A stretch of 64,000 nt of DNA. Source: Longimicrobium sp. GTDB lineage: Bacteria > Gemmatimonadota > Gemmatimonadetes > Longimicrobiales > Longimicrobiaceae. This document shows, one piece after another, positions 52,421 to 62,590 of the stretch (positions are counted from its first letter, which is position 1; every line of letters starts with the position of its first letter). The stretch lies in assembly GCF_036388275.1 (NCBI RefSeq), contig NZ_DASVSF010000065.1, positions 1-64,000 on the forward strand, read 5' to 3'. Both the position numbers and the translations under genes were made by a program. Under the pieces are notes generated by a model. It was not told the origin of the DNA. It did not search any database and saw only the letters and a list, made by a program, of their open reading frames with translations.

Positions 52421-52499
52421 TCGCCTGCCCGAAGTAAACTCGGCTACTGGTACGTAAAGTCGGCTGCTCAAAAATAAACTCGGCTGCTGACGGAGACGC
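52421..52499. repeat. 20-bp tandem repeats upstream of a hairpin, copy 2
   Basis: One degenerate 19-bp unit and three 20-bp units beginning TCGGCTACTGG, TCGGCTGCTCA and TCGGCTGCTGA. They run directly into a hairpin. Same orientation as copy 1 at 32791. Confidence 0.85.
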
Positions 52500-52527
52500 C
52501 GCCACTCGGAAAGAGAGGCGGCGTCTC
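52493..52527. terminator. 11-bp hairpin, second copy
   Basis: GAGACGCCGCC pairs with GGCGGCGTCTC, with partly paired ACTCGGAAAGAGA inside. It is followed by the conserved GCATTTGTGGGGC. It lies between two convergent genes and may terminate both. Confidence 0.65.
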
Positions 52528-52546
52528 GCATTTGTGGGGCTGGGCT

Positions 52547-53248
52547 TCAGCGGACGCCCAGCGTTTGGCACCAGGCGCCGGATTGGAAGAGCGGGAAGGA
52601 TTGCCCTCCCAGACTGGCCGTCACCGCAAGCGAGTCCCCATGGGCCGTCGCCGAGATGCCGAAGGAAAGTTTGCGGGGATGGGACGGATCGGCCAGGGCG
52701 AGTTCGGCATCCAGGGTAGTACAGGAAGCGGAGACCTTCGCCACCGAGGGTTGCAGCTTCCAGGCCGGAAAATTCAGCAACGACAGGAGCCGCGCGTCGA
52801 TGGAGTCGACGACGACTTTCTCCACGTTGGGCAGGCACACGGCCGGGTTGCCGATCCACCTCGTGGGCACCGTGTCCTTGGCAAGTTCCCCCCCCTCCAT
52901 GCGGGCCTCATACATCAGGCTTCCGCCGGCCCGATCGATCCGGACATCTACGGGCGGGTTGTTCAGGGTGATCTGGGAATCCGGCCGCGCCGGAGTCGCG
53001 ATCGACAACCACGTGAAGTACGTATAGCGGATGGAATCGCAGCTGCGCGCGAATCCCCCGGGGAACCCGTTGGCCGTGCCGGTGCGGACGATCCCCGCGA
53101 GCAGCCCTCCCAGGGTGTCGGCGATCAGGTCCTGCCGCGCCGAAAGGCAGGGGCAGCCTTTTTTTTCCGGCCGCGTTGTCTCGCTGCAATGCGCGAGCGC
53201 GAACAGGGATGCGATGACTGCGGCCGTGCGGATGCTCGGGATATTCAT
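52547..53248 (-). CDS. Lipoprotein, 233 aa
   Basis: The signal MNIPSIRTAAVIASLFALAHCSE has a lipobox (LAHC). Several further Cys (GCPCLS, RSCDS, AVCLP, SCTT, AWCQ) suggest disulfides in the periplasm or on the outer membrane. The rest is beta-rich (DSQITLNNPPVDVRIDRAGGS, SLAVTASLGGQSFPL). No family is recognised. It is convergent with the kdp cluster and lies 87 nt after the large DUF6603-like gene. Confidence 0.65.
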   Translation of the reverse strand: MNIPSIRTAAVIASLFALAHCSETTRPEKKGCPCLSARQDLIADTLGGLLAGIVRTGTANGFPGGFARSCDSIRYTYFTWLSIATPARPDSQITLNNPPVDVRIDRAGGSLMYEARMEGGELAKDTVPTRWIGNPAVCLPNVEKVVVDSIDARLLSLLNFPAWKLQPSVAKVSASCTTLDAELALADPSHPRKLSFGISATAHGDSLAVTASLGGQSFPLFQSGAWCQTLGVR

Positions 53249-53335
53249 GCCGACTCCTTCCTTCTTGCGTGACGGATCGCGGCGGGGGCCCGTCCGCGCC
53301 CTGCATCCGCGCCTCCCGCCGTTTCCCCGATCCGC

Positions 53336-56300
53336 TCAGGCGGGGAGGGCGTATTCATAGGCGAAGATGGGGGGAGCCAGGAGGACGTCGCCGGCCTCCA
53401 TAGCCATGTGCTGCACGTCGATGTCGCGATCGATTTCCACGCCGTTGGCGAGCAGGGCCTCCACGATCCCGGCACGGGAGGGCGCGGCGGCGATGGTGGC
53501 TTGCAGCCGCCCCATCGGATCGGCCGGCTCATCGGGCCCGGCTACCGGCGCCGCGCCCGACCAGTCCAGGGAGGGTACGTAGCCGTAATCGTTGAATCCG
53601 AGCTGCGCGAGGTCGGCCCATGGCGTCTCCTCGGGCTGGACCTCCCTGGCGGTGATCTGGAAGCCGAGCAGCACGTCCGGGACCAGGGTCGAATCGGCCC
53701 CGATATCCGGCTCCCCGGGAATCCACAGGGCTTTGGGCGCGTTCTGGATCAGGGCGGTGACGTAGAAGACCTGCTTGTCCCCGATGGGCGCGTCCCAATA
53801 GGACAGGGTCAAGGTGACGGCCGACGAGAAATCGTCCGGGTGTACGCTGGAAGGCCCCACGCCGAAGCTGACATTGCGGGCGTCCAGATCGGCCTGGTTG
53901 GTGATGACGACCTGCCCGGGGTCCACCGGGACGGGGTTCCCCTGTTGATCCGTGCCTTCGATGACGAGGGTGTAGGTCTTGGCGGGGATGGTGGTCAGGG
54001 CCTGGAGCTGGGTCCCGTCCGGGCTCACGATCCAGTCGATGTCGTCCGGATTCTCCGCGCCCTGGGCCACGTTCTGGATGAGCCCCAGGGGTGCGCTCAG
54101 GTTCCAGACCTGGAACTGGGTGGACGTGACGGGCGCGGGAGACGGCGTGGGCGCCGGGTCCGGGGCGGGCGGAGCCGGCGGGTCGGCCAGGAAGAACGCG
54201 TCCGCCATGGGCGCCGCCTTCGCGGCCGTCGCCTTCAGGGATGATGGCCTTGCGGAAACCGTGGCCATGGGAGACGACGGCGCGGCCCGGAGCGCTTCTG
54301 CGTTCGCCGTCCGTTTTGCCAGCCGTGTCTGCTGCAGCAGGGAATCGGGTGGCGCGGCCGGCGGCAGAAAGGATTGCTCGAACTCGGACCAGGGGATGGG
54401 CGGCGGCTTCTGCGACGAGCTCGCCCCGAAGGATACGGTGAAAGAGACGATCCACAGGTGGATGTGCGCGACGCCGGAGAAGGCCGGTCCCCAGATGCTG
54501 AGGTCGGCGCCCAGGCTCACCGAGATGGTCACGGTGACATGGGTGAACAGCAGGTTGATGCGGAAGGTGTACGAGACCCCGAAGGAAAGGTAGACGTCAA
54601 TCTCGTAGTGGTACGGCTTCCACATGATCAGGAAGTCGGCCCCGACGTCGAACCAGCATTTCAGGTCCCCGCTTTGCCACAGGGCTTCCAGGCTGCCGCC
54701 CGCCATGAGGCATACCGGCGTGAGGGCGAAGTACATGCCCCCCTTGATGGTGAGCTCCGGGGTCACCACCCAGTTGAACCCCAGCCGGGGCACGTCGGGA
54801 TACCACGGCGGCTTGTTGAAGTTGGGATGGTACCCGCCCAGGGTGACCACGAAATCGCCCGCGTTGGGGTTGTTCCCGAACCAGACGTAGAAGGCGAAGC
54901 CGCCCGTGAGATGGCAGGACGGATCGAGCAGGTACGAATTGGAGGTGAGCTTGGCATCCACCGCCACGAGGCCGTCGTCGGGAAGGATGCGCACTTCCAG
55001 GGCGAGCTGCGCGAAGAGCAGGGGCCGGGGATCGCCGGTGGGGATCGACGCGGTGGTCAGGCCCAGCAACGCGATTTCCAGGGAGCTCCCGAACTCCACC
55101 GAGACCAGGGCAAAGGACTGCAGCATCTGGAACGAGGTGAACTGGACGCCCGCCGCCAGCCAGTTCTCGCCGATGGACACCGGCACCACGTTCTGGGAGA
55201 CCAGGACCTGCAGGGCCTGGTTCGGATCGCTGCCGCTGAAGGGGCTGCTCTGGCCCGGCACGAAGCCGCTGACCAGGGGGAAGGTGGCGACCTGATCGAT
55301 GGAAGGCAGGGCCAGGCCGCGGTTGTAGCCGAACCCGGCCGCCAGGCCGGTGATGAAGAAAGCCGGGGGCCCGCCGAAGGGGCCCAGGACCGTCGCGAAG
55401 ATGAACATCGAAGTCTCACCGTCGACCCTGGCGTAGCTGCCCAGGGCGGACAACGCGAAGTCCCCGGTCTTGATCAGCGCCTGGCCATTGTATTCGGTGA
55501 GGTCCTCCCCGTTCGGGCCCGTCACCTCCTGCCGCACGAATCCTCCCGAGATCTCCACCGCCCCCGAGCTGAAGGTGAGTCCCAGCCCCTGCAAGCCGAA
55601 CACGGGGGCGAAGGTGGTGAGCGGGGAGCCGGCCGAAAGGCCGTCCAAAGTGAGGGTCATGGCCCCCAGCTTCAACGAGAAATTGAAGGAGATATCGAGG
55701 ACGCCCTGGCTATACGCGAAGCCGATCTTGTCCATGTAGACCGGCCCGAATGCCTTCTGGAGATTGATCCAGTACCCGTTCTGGGTCTGCAGGTTATTGC
55801 CCGCATCGCCGGCTCCGGAGGCCGGGGCGAGGGACGCCGGCGATTGCGGGGTGGGCAGCGAGACGAGGGATTGCGAGCCAGAGCCCGAAGACGGTGTGGC
55901 CGTGCCCACGGCGACCGGCGCCGTATAGCCCGCCACCTGGAAGGTCATGCTGAGGTTGACGCCCCGCTGTAGGCCGGCGGGGTTGTCGGGCAGGGTCGGC
56001 AGGGTGGCGCCGGTGGCGGCCCCGGCGGCCTGGATGAGCGCGTTGAGATTGCCGACATCATCGGCGGCGAGCGGGCCGGAGCAGACCAGGAGGTTGAAAT
56101 CGTCGATCTCGAACGGGCCCAGGGCGCCCACGTCCTCGCCGATGAGGGGAAGGCCGGTCAGGTCGAAGCGGCCGACCGCCACGAGGAAGGTGTAGATCCA
56201 TTGCGTGGCCGGCTTGCTGGCCGTGAACACCAGCGCGCCGTAATTCTTGGAAACGGCGGTGAGGATGAGCTCCGTGCGGGTGAAATCGTAGGCGAAGGAC

Positions 56301-57625
56301 AGGCTGGTCAGGCCCAGGTCCATGTCGGGAGGGATGTCCGAGAGGAGGCTGACGAGATCGGCGTTCCCGAAGGTCTTCGCGATGTCGGCGAGCCCCACCG
56401 AGCCCTGACCCGTTTCCGTCCAGTAGCCGATCAAACGCTTGTCGTCGGAACTGAAATCGTATTCGACCCCGACCTGTTCCGTTCCCATCGTCAGGGTGCC
56501 GGAAAGGAAGCCGTTGTAGCCTCGGACACCCGCCGCCACCTGGGTTCCGACCTGCAGGGCGAACTGGATTTGGAACTCGTTGCCGGCGATCGAGAACGGC
56601 TCGGAGTTTCCGATATCCAGCTCTCCCCCGAACATGAAAGAACCGGCGTCGGCGTTGAAGGAGAAGAACAGGTTCATGAAATCGATGCTGGGGAACCCGT
56701 CCGGAAGCGTGACACCCCAGTCTTTGCACAACTCCGCGATCAGCCCCGTCAGCGGCAGGTGTTCGCCTTCCTGGGTCTGCCCTGCGAAAGTCCAGCCTTG
56801 GCCCGCCCCGGGAAACATCGCGGAAAGATCGATTTCGATCCCTCCCACGACGATCGAGCCGGCGACGTCATAGGTGATCCCGCCGGATCCGCCGATAACC
56901 ATGGACAGATCGGCCGAGGTGATGCCCACCCCGGGCGCGAAGTTCCAGCCCTGCCAGCCGTCGGGCGTGCCGATGAGGATCTGGGTGCTCACGAGCCCGG
57001 GTGGCGCGAGGGAGCAGACGAATCCCACCTGCTTCACCCCCACGGTGGACACGATATCCTTGAAGGGGGATTGCAGGGCGTCGCCGATGTTTACGCTGCC
57101 GATGAACGTGAAAACCTCGGCGATGGTGAGGGGATCGACGAACGTGGCCTTGAAATGCCAGTAACCGGCGGCGACGGGCACCTCCATGGTCAGGCGAGAG
57201 GTGACTCCGTTGATGGCGACGTTCCCGCCGATCGTCCCGACGACCGGCACGGGGGCGTTCCCCACCGTGAAGGTGAAACCCGGATCCGACAAGGTGAACC
57301 AGTCGATCCCGGGAAGGGTGAGCGGCTGGGAGGCGAAATCGATGGATATGTCTGCCGAGTATTGCTCCAGAGCCAGGGTGAAGACCATGCCCACCGTGAA
57401 GGTCCCGAAACCGAAAGAAGCGGTCGTGCCCGAAAGCGATACGGTTTGCTGATCCTGGGAGAGGACCACGCCATCGGCGTCCACGTCTACGGCCATGGCA
57501 TTGCCGGAGAGCAGGTTGGCGCAGAATCCGGCGATGTTCTGGGACGCTGGGAAAACCGGACCGGGGATGTCCAGGGTTTTTCCCGCGTAGGGGAGCAGTT
57601 GGCCGTAGAGCTCGAGGATGGTCAT
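53336..57625 (-). CDS. Giant beta-rich protein resembling DUF6603
   Basis: This 1,429-residue protein starts at ATG 57625 (MTILELYGQLLPYAGKTLDI) with no signal peptide. It is a string of alternating beta-strand segments (SGTTASFGFGTFTVGMVFTL, FSIAGNEFQIQFALQV, GPFEIDDFNLLVCSGPL). The central/C-terminal part (about 1000-1240: KPPWYPDVPRLGFNWVV, TIKGGMYFALTPVCLMAGGSLEALW, HYEIDVYLSFGVSYTFRINLLFTHVTVTISV, HLWIVSFTVSFG) resembles DUF6603. A Pro/Ala linker (PPAPPAPDPAPTPSPAP) precedes a final ~190-residue domain. Function is unknown. Last of four leftward genes that appear to be one operon. Confidence 0.65.
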   Translation of the reverse strand: MTILELYGQLLPYAGKTLDIPGPVFPASQNIAGFCANLLSGNAMAVDVDADGVVLSQDQQTVSLSGTTASFGFGTFTVGMVFTLALEQYSADISIDFASQPLTLPGIDWFTLSDPGFTFTVGNAPVPVVGTIGGNVAINGVTSRLTMEVPVAAGYWHFKATFVDPLTIAEVFTFIGSVNIGDALQSPFKDIVSTVGVKQVGFVCSLAPPGLVSTQILIGTPDGWQGWNFAPGVGITSADLSMVIGGSGGITYDVAGSIVVGGIEIDLSAMFPGAGQGWTFAGQTQEGEHLPLTGLIAELCKDWGVTLPDGFPSIDFMNLFFSFNADAGSFMFGGELDIGNSEPFSIAGNEFQIQFALQVGTQVAAGVRGYNGFLSGTLTMGTEQVGVEYDFSSDDKRLIGYWTETGQGSVGLADIAKTFGNADLVSLLSDIPPDMDLGLTSLSFAYDFTRTELILTAVSKNYGALVFTASKPATQWIYTFLVAVGRFDLTGLPLIGEDVGALGPFEIDDFNLLVCSGPLAADDVGNLNALIQAAGAATGATLPTLPDNPAGLQRGVNLSMTFQVAGYTAPVAVGTATPSSGSGSQSLVSLPTPQSPASLAPASGAGDAGNNLQTQNGYWINLQKAFGPVYMDKIGFAYSQGVLDISFNFSLKLGAMTLTLDGLSAGSPLTTFAPVFGLQGLGLTFSSGAVEISGGFVRQEVTGPNGEDLTEYNGQALIKTGDFALSALGSYARVDGETSMFIFATVLGPFGGPPAFFITGLAAGFGYNRGLALPSIDQVATFPLVSGFVPGQSSPFSGSDPNQALQVLVSQNVVPVSIGENWLAAGVQFTSFQMLQSFALVSVEFGSSLEIALLGLTTASIPTGDPRPLLFAQLALEVRILPDDGLVAVDAKLTSNSYLLDPSCHLTGGFAFYVWFGNNPNAGDFVVTLGGYHPNFNKPPWYPDVPRLGFNWVVTPELTIKGGMYFALTPVCLMAGGSLEALWQSGDLKCWFDVGADFLIMWKPYHYEIDVYLSFGVSYTFRINLLFTHVTVTISVSLGADLSIWGPAFSGVAHIHLWIVSFTVSFGASSSQKPPPIPWSEFEQSFLPPAAPPDSLLQQTRLAKRTANAEALRAAPSSPMATVSARPSSLKATAAKAAPMADAFFLADPPAPPAPDPAPTPSPAPVTSTQFQVWNLSAPLGLIQNVAQGAENPDDIDWIVSPDGTQLQALTTIPAKTYTLVIEGTDQQGNPVPVDPGQVVITNQADLDARNVSFGVGPSSVHPDDFSSAVTLTLSYWDAPIGDKQVFYVTALIQNAPKALWIPGEPDIGADSTLVPDVLLGFQITAREVQPEETPWADLAQLGFNDYGYVPSLDWSGAAPVAGPDEPADPMGRLQATIAAAPSRAGIVEALLANGVEIDRDIDVQHMAMEAGDVLLAPPIFAYEYALPA

Positions 57626-57657
57626 ATCGGTTCCTTGGGGCGGTTTTTCCGATGCGT

Positions 57658-59760
57658 TCAAGTCCCTGCGTTGATGGCGGCGACTGCATACCCCATCCCC
57701 TTGAGGAGTTTGTCGTTCGCCGGATTGCGGAAATAGTCCCCCAAGCCCTTGAAGTAGAGTGCCTGCCGGCTGTCCGGGGTCATGACGTCCCGAAAGAAGG
57801 TCGCGAGGGTATCCAGTTTGTTCTGGTACACCACGCAAAGATTGACCGATTCCGTATCGCAGGCGGCCCGCAGGAAGTCGAACATCTGTTGCTTGTCGAG
57901 TACGTTGGCCGGGAACGAATCGTCGTCGAAATTCACCGCCGCCCTCAGGGCGAAAAATTTGAGCTGGAGCTTGTTTTCCGCGTCGATAAAATTGCGGAGC
58001 CTCAGATAGTTCTGGATCTGATCGAACACCGGCCCAGGCTGCTGCCCGAAAGTCGCGGCGTTGATCGCGATGTCGGGGATCCGATTCCACACGACCGCAT
58101 TCTGCGCTTTGAAGCACGCCTTGGCTTCGTCGTTCTGGAGGGTCTCCCGGAGAGGCTTGCTCTCGGAGCCGGCCAGGGTAAAGGGAAGGCTCGGGTACAG
58201 GAAAACCTTCAGCTTCCGCTCTGCGGGCAGGGGAAAGGAAAAGATGTTATCGAATCCGGTCTCCTGCTTCGAAAGTTGGAGGTAGGGGCGCCCCGAATTC
58301 AGCATGACGGGCATGGTGCCCTTGCCTTCGAAGACGGGCGGAAGCGGGCTGTTGAGGTAGAAGTAATTGAACAGCGGAGCATCCACGGGACCTATGTTGG
58401 CGATAAGGACCTGATTGTTCGCGAGGCCGGTGACCGACGCGTTGCTCCAGGGGGACCCGAGGGCCCAGCACGAAACGCGGTCGCGATAATTCGCGGGGAG
58501 CAGGGCCCGCAGATCCGCGATCCATGTGAGCGGATAGTCGTTCAGGGTCATCAGGACCGTCCCCACGGCCGTGGGCGCCACCCCTTGCCCTTGCCCCTGC
58601 CCCTCCAGAACCGAAAGTACGAGGTTCGCCAGGGCCAGGATCTGCGGTAGGCTCGTCCAATTGGAGAGCATCGTCGAGGCGGTGCCGTCTGGTTTTACGC
58701 CGTGGGCCAGGCCGTAGACGGGCATCAGCAGCTTGGTGGCCCCATTGGCGCAGCAATTGGCCTGGATGCAAGTCACGGCGGCCTGGGCCCCTGGGTCCGA
58801 GATGCGGGCGATCTCGGACGATACGGCCGCCCAGGTGACGGTCGTGAGATCCTGAGAGTAACAGGTCATGCCCAGGAACTGCAGTTGCCCCAAAGGCTTC
58901 TGGTTCCCGAGATCGATCGTCGTGTTTTGCGCATAGAGATAATTCGCGGCGTTCCACTGGAAGGGCTGAAGCATCAGGAAGTACCGCACGTTGCAAATTG
59001 GCTTGGGATTGGTTTTGGGACTGTCCACGCCGCCGGAGAACCCGAATTCGACCTCCTCAGCGGGAGGACCATCGCTCGTGGCCAGAAAGGTGAAATCGCA
59101 ACCGCCCAAGGTGTCGCTGTGGTAAACCGCGTCGGCGATTTTCTCCTTGTTCAGCGGGTCGATCTGGAGCGTTAATTCCGGGAGCAGCGACTGCAATGTT
59201 TTCGCGTTCCCGGTGGCGTCGATGTAGACCACCCCGATGGCGTTGGTGTACCCCCAGGAGATGATCCTCCTGATGAGAAGGCAGGTGGTCGTTTGGTGCC
59301 CACGCGATGAGGAATCCGGCACATATACGCGGATGGTGTTTTGCCCCGCGAGATACGTCTTGACGGCTCCCAAGGTGTTCGCAGTGGCCGCCTCCCCCCC
59401 CGCGATCGCCGCTCCCAGGACCTGTCCGACGTTCTGAGGCGGAGGCTTCGCTTTGAGATAGATCCTCGCCGCGGTTCCATCGACCTGCCGGCCGATGCAG
59501 GCGTCCCCCGCGCGGGTCACCGCCGTGACTCCGGCATCGGAAAAAAGATCGTAGTGTTGGAAAAGGATGTCGAAAACCGGTTCCCAGGGAGTACAGACGG
59601 TGGGATCCGTTACGTCCCTGCCTCCCTTCAGGAGCAGGGGATCATCCTCATTCAGATCTTTCAGCCCAAGAAAGACGATCACGGCCAGGTTCTCCGGCGT
59701 CCATTTGACGACCTGGTTGCCGGCATCCAGGAATTGGAAGGTCAGGGTGATCAGCGGCAT
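57658..59760 (-). CDS. Large protein of unknown function, 700 aa
   Basis: This 700-residue protein starts MPLITLTFQFLDAGNQVVKW and has no signal peptide. Residues ~135-205 (VYVPDSSSRGHQTTTCLLIRRIISWGYTNAIGVVYIDATG) resemble the GxGH start of a GT-B-type glycosyltransferase, but that rests on a short motif. A Cys-rich stretch (CIQANCCANG) lies in the middle, and the C-terminal ~230 residues are helical (FDFLRAACDTESVNLCVVYQNKLDTLATFF). Base composition is visibly less GC-rich than the core genes. It lies 32 nt before the DUF6603-like gene in the operon. Confidence 0.6.
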   Translation of the reverse strand: MPLITLTFQFLDAGNQVVKWTPENLAVIVFLGLKDLNEDDPLLLKGGRDVTDPTVCTPWEPVFDILFQHYDLFSDAGVTAVTRAGDACIGRQVDGTAARIYLKAKPPPQNVGQVLGAAIAGGEAATANTLGAVKTYLAGQNTIRVYVPDSSSRGHQTTTCLLIRRIISWGYTNAIGVVYIDATGNAKTLQSLLPELTLQIDPLNKEKIADAVYHSDTLGGCDFTFLATSDGPPAEEVEFGFSGGVDSPKTNPKPICNVRYFLMLQPFQWNAANYLYAQNTTIDLGNQKPLGQLQFLGMTCYSQDLTTVTWAAVSSEIARISDPGAQAAVTCIQANCCANGATKLLMPVYGLAHGVKPDGTASTMLSNWTSLPQILALANLVLSVLEGQGQGQGVAPTAVGTVLMTLNDYPLTWIADLRALLPANYRDRVSCWALGSPWSNASVTGLANNQVLIANIGPVDAPLFNYFYLNSPLPPVFEGKGTMPVMLNSGRPYLQLSKQETGFDNIFSFPLPAERKLKVFLYPSLPFTLAGSESKPLRETLQNDEAKACFKAQNAVVWNRIPDIAINAATFGQQPGPVFDQIQNYLRLRNFIDAENKLQLKFFALRAAVNFDDDSFPANVLDKQQMFDFLRAACDTESVNLCVVYQNKLDTLATFFRDVMTPDSRQALYFKGLGDYFRNPANDKLLKGMGYAVAAINAGT

Positions 59761-59869
59761 GCTTAGCAGCCTTTCGGGCGCGGCGCGGTCGATGCGGCCC
59801 GGGTTTGCGCTGCGGAATGATTCGGTCCGGACGGCGCGGACGCGCGGGGCATGGTGGCCCTTCCCGCCG

Positions 59870-62590
59870 TCAAGACCCTTTCTCCTGGATCGAGAAGATG
59901 GACATGTTCAGGTTCGCGTCCGTCGCCTGCGACCCGGAGCACCCGTTGTTGCGCCCCAGGAAATACTCCTTGGACACGAACACGTCGGTGTAATTGTTGT
60001 TCACGCCGTAGGTCGCGATGTCGATCGGGTTCCCGTTGGTCTGCTCCAGGGTGATGGACCCCACCACGGTCGCTCCCCCGTTGGAGATGTCCACCACCGA
60101 AAGACTCTTGTCGCAGTAATTGCTCACGAACAGCAGGTTCCCCGAATCGGTGATCCTGGCCGCCGACGGCCCGCTGCCCACCGTCAAGGTGGCCGTGACC
60201 GTCCGGCTGGCCGTATCGATGACGGTGACGGTCCCGCCCTGAAAGTTGGTCACGAACAGGCGGGCCTTGTTCTGGTCCAGGGTGAGGCTGAAGGGCTGGA
60301 ACCCGGCCGTGATCGGGTCGAGGGTCGAGTTGGTCGTGGTGTCGATGACGCAGACCAGGTTGTCCCCCGAGCAGGCTACGAACAGGATGGTCCCCACCAG
60401 GGCGAAGGCGCAGGGCTCGGTGCTCTGCAAGCCGATGGTGGCCGTGACGGCGTTCTGGGCCAGGCTGATCACCGAGACGTTCTGGCTGTCGTAATTGCCC
60501 ACGTACAGGTTCGCGCCGGCCGCGTCGAAGGCGTAGGCCTCGGGGCTGGTGCCCACCGTGATGTCCTGCACGTAGGCGAAGCTGTTCCCGCCCTCGCTGA
60601 CGTTGTAGGCGGAGACGGTCGTGAGCTGGTGCTGTTGCAGATAATACATCTGGGTCCCGGCCGGGTTGATGGCCAGACTGTACGGAGGGGGGCCTTGCTG
60701 TTGCAGCGAGGCTACCTGGGTCTGGGAAGCGGCATCGAACATGTAGATAGTGCCGGGCCCCGACCCGCCCGCCTGCGCCGTGAACAATTTCAGCCCGTCC
60801 TGGGTGAGGGCCAGGATGTTGCCGGGAAAGGTGGTGGGCGAAACCGCGTGGGTGGCCTGCAGCACCTGGTACACGGCGCCCGCGGCGGCATTGGCCACGT
60901 AGACGATCGAGTTGGACGGGTTGCTGATGGAAATCGGCAGGGATTGGAAGGCCGTGCCGTTGCCCATCGAACCCACGTTCACGCTGGCGTAGGCCTTGTA
61001 CGCGTACACGGTCAGGCTGGCGTACACCGGCTGCCCGTCCGTTCCCCAGGGGGTGGCCTTCAGCGTGTAGGTGGTGGTCCCGTTCACCGTCACGGACAGG
61101 CTGGTGCCGGTCTGGATGCCGTGGTCGACGACCTCGATGGTTTTCGCATCCTGGACCTGCCAGCTCAAGGTGACGACATTGGCGCCGTTGATGTTCACCA
61201 GCAGGCTGGAAGCCGTGAAGGACGAAATGACGGCGGGGGGCTGGATCACCGTGATGGAAAACGTCTTGGTGTCCGTGGCGGCCTCTCCCGGAGCCTTGTA
61301 GACCGACAGGGTGAAAACCGTGGACTCCCTGTCGGGAGCCCGGGGGGGCACGTAGCTCCCCTCGTCGAAGCCGATATCGGTGGGGCTGGCGAGGTTGACC
61401 GGGTTCCCGTCGCGCAGGGCATAAACCAGGGTGACGTAGGCGGCCACCTCGGTCTGGTAGGCGATGACCACGTTGTCGCCCACCTTGATGGTCGCGGGAA
61501 CGACCTGGAAAGAGGATGCGGGAATGGAAGGTACGGCGACCTGCTTCTGGAGCTCGATGGAAAAGTAGCCGTCGGCGTATCCCGGCACGAAGTTCCACTG
61601 CACGTGCAACGACGAGAGCGTCTGGGGAGCGACGTTGAGGTCGGTGATGATGTTCCCGATGGGAAATCTGACGCCCTGGTTGGCGGCAATCAGCGGTGGG
61701 CTCCCCGGGGTGAAGATCCAGTTTCCCGTGCCGGCCTGATGGGCGGTGCTGCTCCATTTCGAAGGCGAATCCGGATCCACGCCGATGGTTATCTGGTCCC
61801 CCAGGGCCTGGGTGGTGAGGGCGGCGTCGTCGTCGGTTCCGAACAGGAACGAGAAGGTGAAGACGGCGCCTCCCAGAGGCGTGCCGGAGGGTACCAGCGG
61901 GTGACTGGAATTGTTCTCCAGGTACACGGTCAGCGAGTTCTGGATGGGGAAAGTATTGTCGTAGGTGATGTATACCGGAATGGGCGGGGCGCCGCTGTCG
62001 CCGGCAGGCGGGTTGGACGCGGGCTGGATGACATGCTGCACGGTCCCGTTCAGAACGCCGCAATCCAGCACCTTTTTCAGATCGTCCCCCTGGGGCGGAT
62101 TGAGCACCGCCACGAGGTAGGAAAACGGGAACGTCCTTTGGGCGACGCCGGGGACGTTGTAGAAGAGCACATCGAAGGCGCCCGGGGTCTGCGAGGTGCA
62201 GGCGATGTTCCGGAGCTTGAAGTCGACCCTGCTCCCGTTCGCGAAGGGGAAATCCTGCCTGGGGGCGACCGCCCAGGTGGGGCTGCCATGGTCGCCGGGC
62301 GGGAAATAGACGGCCTCCCATTCCCCCTTGGCGTCGCCGACCTGCATGGCCGAGGCCTGGGCGTCCGTCAGGATGGTGCTGAAATCGAAGGCGAAGGAAG
62401 AGGCCCCGCCCTCCTGGGTACCGTTCACGGGCACGCCGCCGGTCAATGTCAGGTCCGTCCCGGTATTGTTCACCAGGGTGAACGTCAACGAGTTCCAGGT
62501 CGTATCGGTGGTGGAATAGACCACCAGGGCCGGGGGCTGGGCCTTGTCGTTGAGGCAGGAGAAGCAGCTGTCATTGAAGGAAGCGCTCAT
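59870..62590 (-). CDS. Repeat-domain and beta-propeller protein, 906 aa
   Basis: The start MSASFNDSCFSCLNDKAQ lacks a signal peptide. Residues ~25-165 form a beta domain (SLTFTLVNNTGTDLTLTGGVPV, QEGGASSFAFDF, VYFPPGDHGSPTWAVAPRQDF) that is shared with the C-terminus of the upstream gene; a second, diverged copy follows (~175-330). Then come Ig-like strands (FTASSLLVNINGANVVTLSWQVQD) and a seven-blade YVTN-type propeller (IVYVANAAAGAVYQV, NLYVGNYDSQNVSVISLAQNAV, RLFVTNFQGGTVTVIDTAS, LLFVSNYCDKSLSVVDIS). It overlaps the upstream gene by 4 nt. Confidence 0.65.
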   Translation of the reverse strand: MSASFNDSCFSCLNDKAQPPALVVYSTTDTTWNSLTFTLVNNTGTDLTLTGGVPVNGTQEGGASSFAFDFSTILTDAQASAMQVGDAKGEWEAVYFPPGDHGSPTWAVAPRQDFPFANGSRVDFKLRNIACTSQTPGAFDVLFYNVPGVAQRTFPFSYLVAVLNPPQGDDLKKVLDCGVLNGTVQHVIQPASNPPAGDSGAPPIPVYITYDNTFPIQNSLTVYLENNSSHPLVPSGTPLGGAVFTFSFLFGTDDDAALTTQALGDQITIGVDPDSPSKWSSTAHQAGTGNWIFTPGSPPLIAANQGVRFPIGNIITDLNVAPQTLSSLHVQWNFVPGYADGYFSIELQKQVAVPSIPASSFQVVPATIKVGDNVVIAYQTEVAAYVTLVYALRDGNPVNLASPTDIGFDEGSYVPPRAPDRESTVFTLSVYKAPGEAATDTKTFSITVIQPPAVISSFTASSLLVNINGANVVTLSWQVQDAKTIEVVDHGIQTGTSLSVTVNGTTTYTLKATPWGTDGQPVYASLTVYAYKAYASVNVGSMGNGTAFQSLPISISNPSNSIVYVANAAAGAVYQVLQATHAVSPTTFPGNILALTQDGLKLFTAQAGGSGPGTIYMFDAASQTQVASLQQQGPPPYSLAINPAGTQMYYLQQHQLTTVSAYNVSEGGNSFAYVQDITVGTSPEAYAFDAAGANLYVGNYDSQNVSVISLAQNAVTATIGLQSTEPCAFALVGTILFVACSGDNLVCVIDTTTNSTLDPITAGFQPFSLTLDQNKARLFVTNFQGGTVTVIDTASRTVTATLTVGSGPSAARITDSGNLLFVSNYCDKSLSVVDISNGGATVVGSITLEQTNGNPIDIATYGVNNNYTDVFVSKEYFLGRNNGCSGSQATDANLNMSIFSIQEKGS

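Noticed and set aside
52220..52477. 85-aa rightward frame after the kdp cluster
   Set aside because: It runs into the repeat element, without ribosome-binding site or similarity.
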